NCBI GenBank assembly: GCA_034435675.1
Contig: DAOTWP010000245.1
Location: forward strand, 1 to 8,283
DNA from: DAOTWP01 sp034435675
GTDB taxonomy: Bacteria; Chloroflexota; Anaerolineae; Aggregatilineales; Phototrophicaceae
DNA: 8,283 nucleotides
Direction of reading: 5' to 3'
Shown here: piece by piece, positions 8,060 through 8,283 of the stretch
Layout of the letters: each line of letters starts with the position of its first letter
How positions within the stretch are numbered: the first letter of the stretch is position 1
The notes under the pieces: generated by a model
The model's input: the letters and a program-made list of their open reading frames with translations, nothing else
The model's database searches: none
What the model was told of the DNA's origin: nothing
Translations under genes and position numbers: made by a program

Positions 8060-8091
8060 GCGGTAGGCAGATGCAGTGATTTGCCTGCCGC
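8060..8091 (+). terminator. Hairpin after the DUF1385 gene, no U-tract
   Basis: A 13-bp stem (8060-8072 with 8079-8091, GCGGTAGGCAGAT with ATTTGCCTGCCGC, two G-U pairs) and a 6-nt loop, 14 bp after the stop codon. It is followed by GCGTCC rather than a run of T, so it may be a weak terminator or an mRNA 3'-end stabiliser. Confidence 0.5.
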
Positions 8092-8095
8092 GCGT

Positions 8096-8127
8096 CCTGC
8101 TGCGGGTCAATGGGTCACGGCAGCAGG
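8096..8127. repeat. Second hairpin downstream of the DUF1385 gene
   Basis: CCTGCTGC (8096-8103) pairs with GCAGCAGG (8120-8127) around a 16-nt loop. It overlaps the stop codon of the minus-strand toxin remnant (8115-8117), so part of it may simply be former coding sequence. Confidence 0.4.
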
Positions 8128-8183
8128 TCGAGGAATTCCCCATTGGCAGGGACGATGACGCTGAAATCCCGGCGGTGACACTC
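8115..8183 (-). pseudogene. C-terminal remnant of a VapC-like PIN-domain toxin
   Basis: The minus-strand frame ending with TGA at 8115-8117 encodes ECHRRDFSVIVPANGEFLDL plus LP. This closely follows the C-terminal pattern of VapC PIN proteins (TLDRRxFxVxxPxxxxxLxLLP): the RRDF block carries a conserved acidic residue of the PIN fold, and the terminal LLP is typical. PIN toxins are Mg-dependent ribonucleases. Upstream the frame stays open only to a TAA at 8217-8219, and the sequence there (Ser/Ala-rich) no longer resembles a PIN domain, so only about 22 of roughly 130 residues survive. The other frames up to the window edge do not restore it. Identification is from a short motif and is moderate. 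Confidence 0.4.
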
Positions 8184-8184
8184 T

Positions 8185-8222
8185 GCTGCGGCTGAAGCCG
8201 CGCAGCTTCTCGTTGGTTAGGC
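8185..8222 (+). repeat. Hairpin plus GTTAGGC, attC-like half-site
   Basis: GCTGCGGC (8185-8192) pairs with GCCGCGCAGC (8197-8206) apart from one extra G. It is followed 9 nt later by GTTAGGC (8216-8222). A structured centre plus GTTRRRY is how one side of an integron attC site looks. The matching RYYYAAC on the other side is missing, where the toxin remnant begins. It may be a broken recombination site or a chance resemblance. Confidence 0.25.
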
Positions 8223-8283
8223 ATGGCTGACCTCCGAGCTACTTGCGCCGTGTCCAGGCGAACTACGCTTGCCCCGTAGAACG

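Noticed and set aside
7985..8224. Minus-strand 79-aa frame with an ideal GGAGGT 5 nt before its ATG
   Set aside because: The ribosome-site match is good, but the product is low complexity, runs antisense into the DUF1385 gene and crosses the toxin remnant in a different frame. It may be an orphaned start left by rearrangement.

Overview
The window looks like chromosomal DNA from a free-living, GC-rich bacterium. The gene content (a RecJ-type exonuclease, a YqhQ/DUF1385 membrane protein, a WbuC-type cupin, a YkgJ-type cysteine-cluster protein, a short PspC-only protein, a secreted clan GH-A-like glycosidase) and the use of GTG starts would fit Chloroflexota, Anaerolineae in particular. That placement is inference from gene style and is not proven.

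Layout. Positions 1-500 hold no convincing gene. They contain a 56-bp palindromic repeat (39-94), a long imperfect inverted repeat with a nested hairpin (262-415), and a strong hairpin terminator (432-474). Positions 501-3349 carry five genes on the minus strand, apparently one operon read right to left: fmt (initiator tRNA formylation), an unrecognised 182-aa protein, a WbuC-family cupin, a YkgJ-family zinc/iron-cluster protein and a small PspC-domain membrane protein, ending at the 432-474 terminator. Spacing inside the cluster is tight between the middle three genes (3 bp, then a 20-bp overlap), which suggests they are translated together.

The 238-bp gap between the divergent fmt and recJ genes carries a second copy of the 56-bp palindrome (3436-3491) in opposite orientation to the first. 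The two copies differ at only 3 of 56 positions, and two of those changes compensate each other across the stem.

Positions 3588-8046 carry three plus-strand genes: recJ, a secreted GH-A-like glycoside hydrolase that starts 1 bp after the recJ stop, and, after a 135-bp gap, a DUF1385/YqhQ membrane protein. The last 237 bp hold consecutive hairpins and, on the minus strand, what looks like the last ~22 residues of a VapC-like PIN-domain toxin, next to an attC-like GTTAGGC/hairpin half-site. This suggests a decayed mobile or toxin-antitoxin segment.

Most genes are housekeeping. The parts that deserve attention are the covarying palindrome pair bracketing the fmt-pspC block, the structured 262-415 region, the toxin remnant at the right edge and the 182-aa unknown protein.
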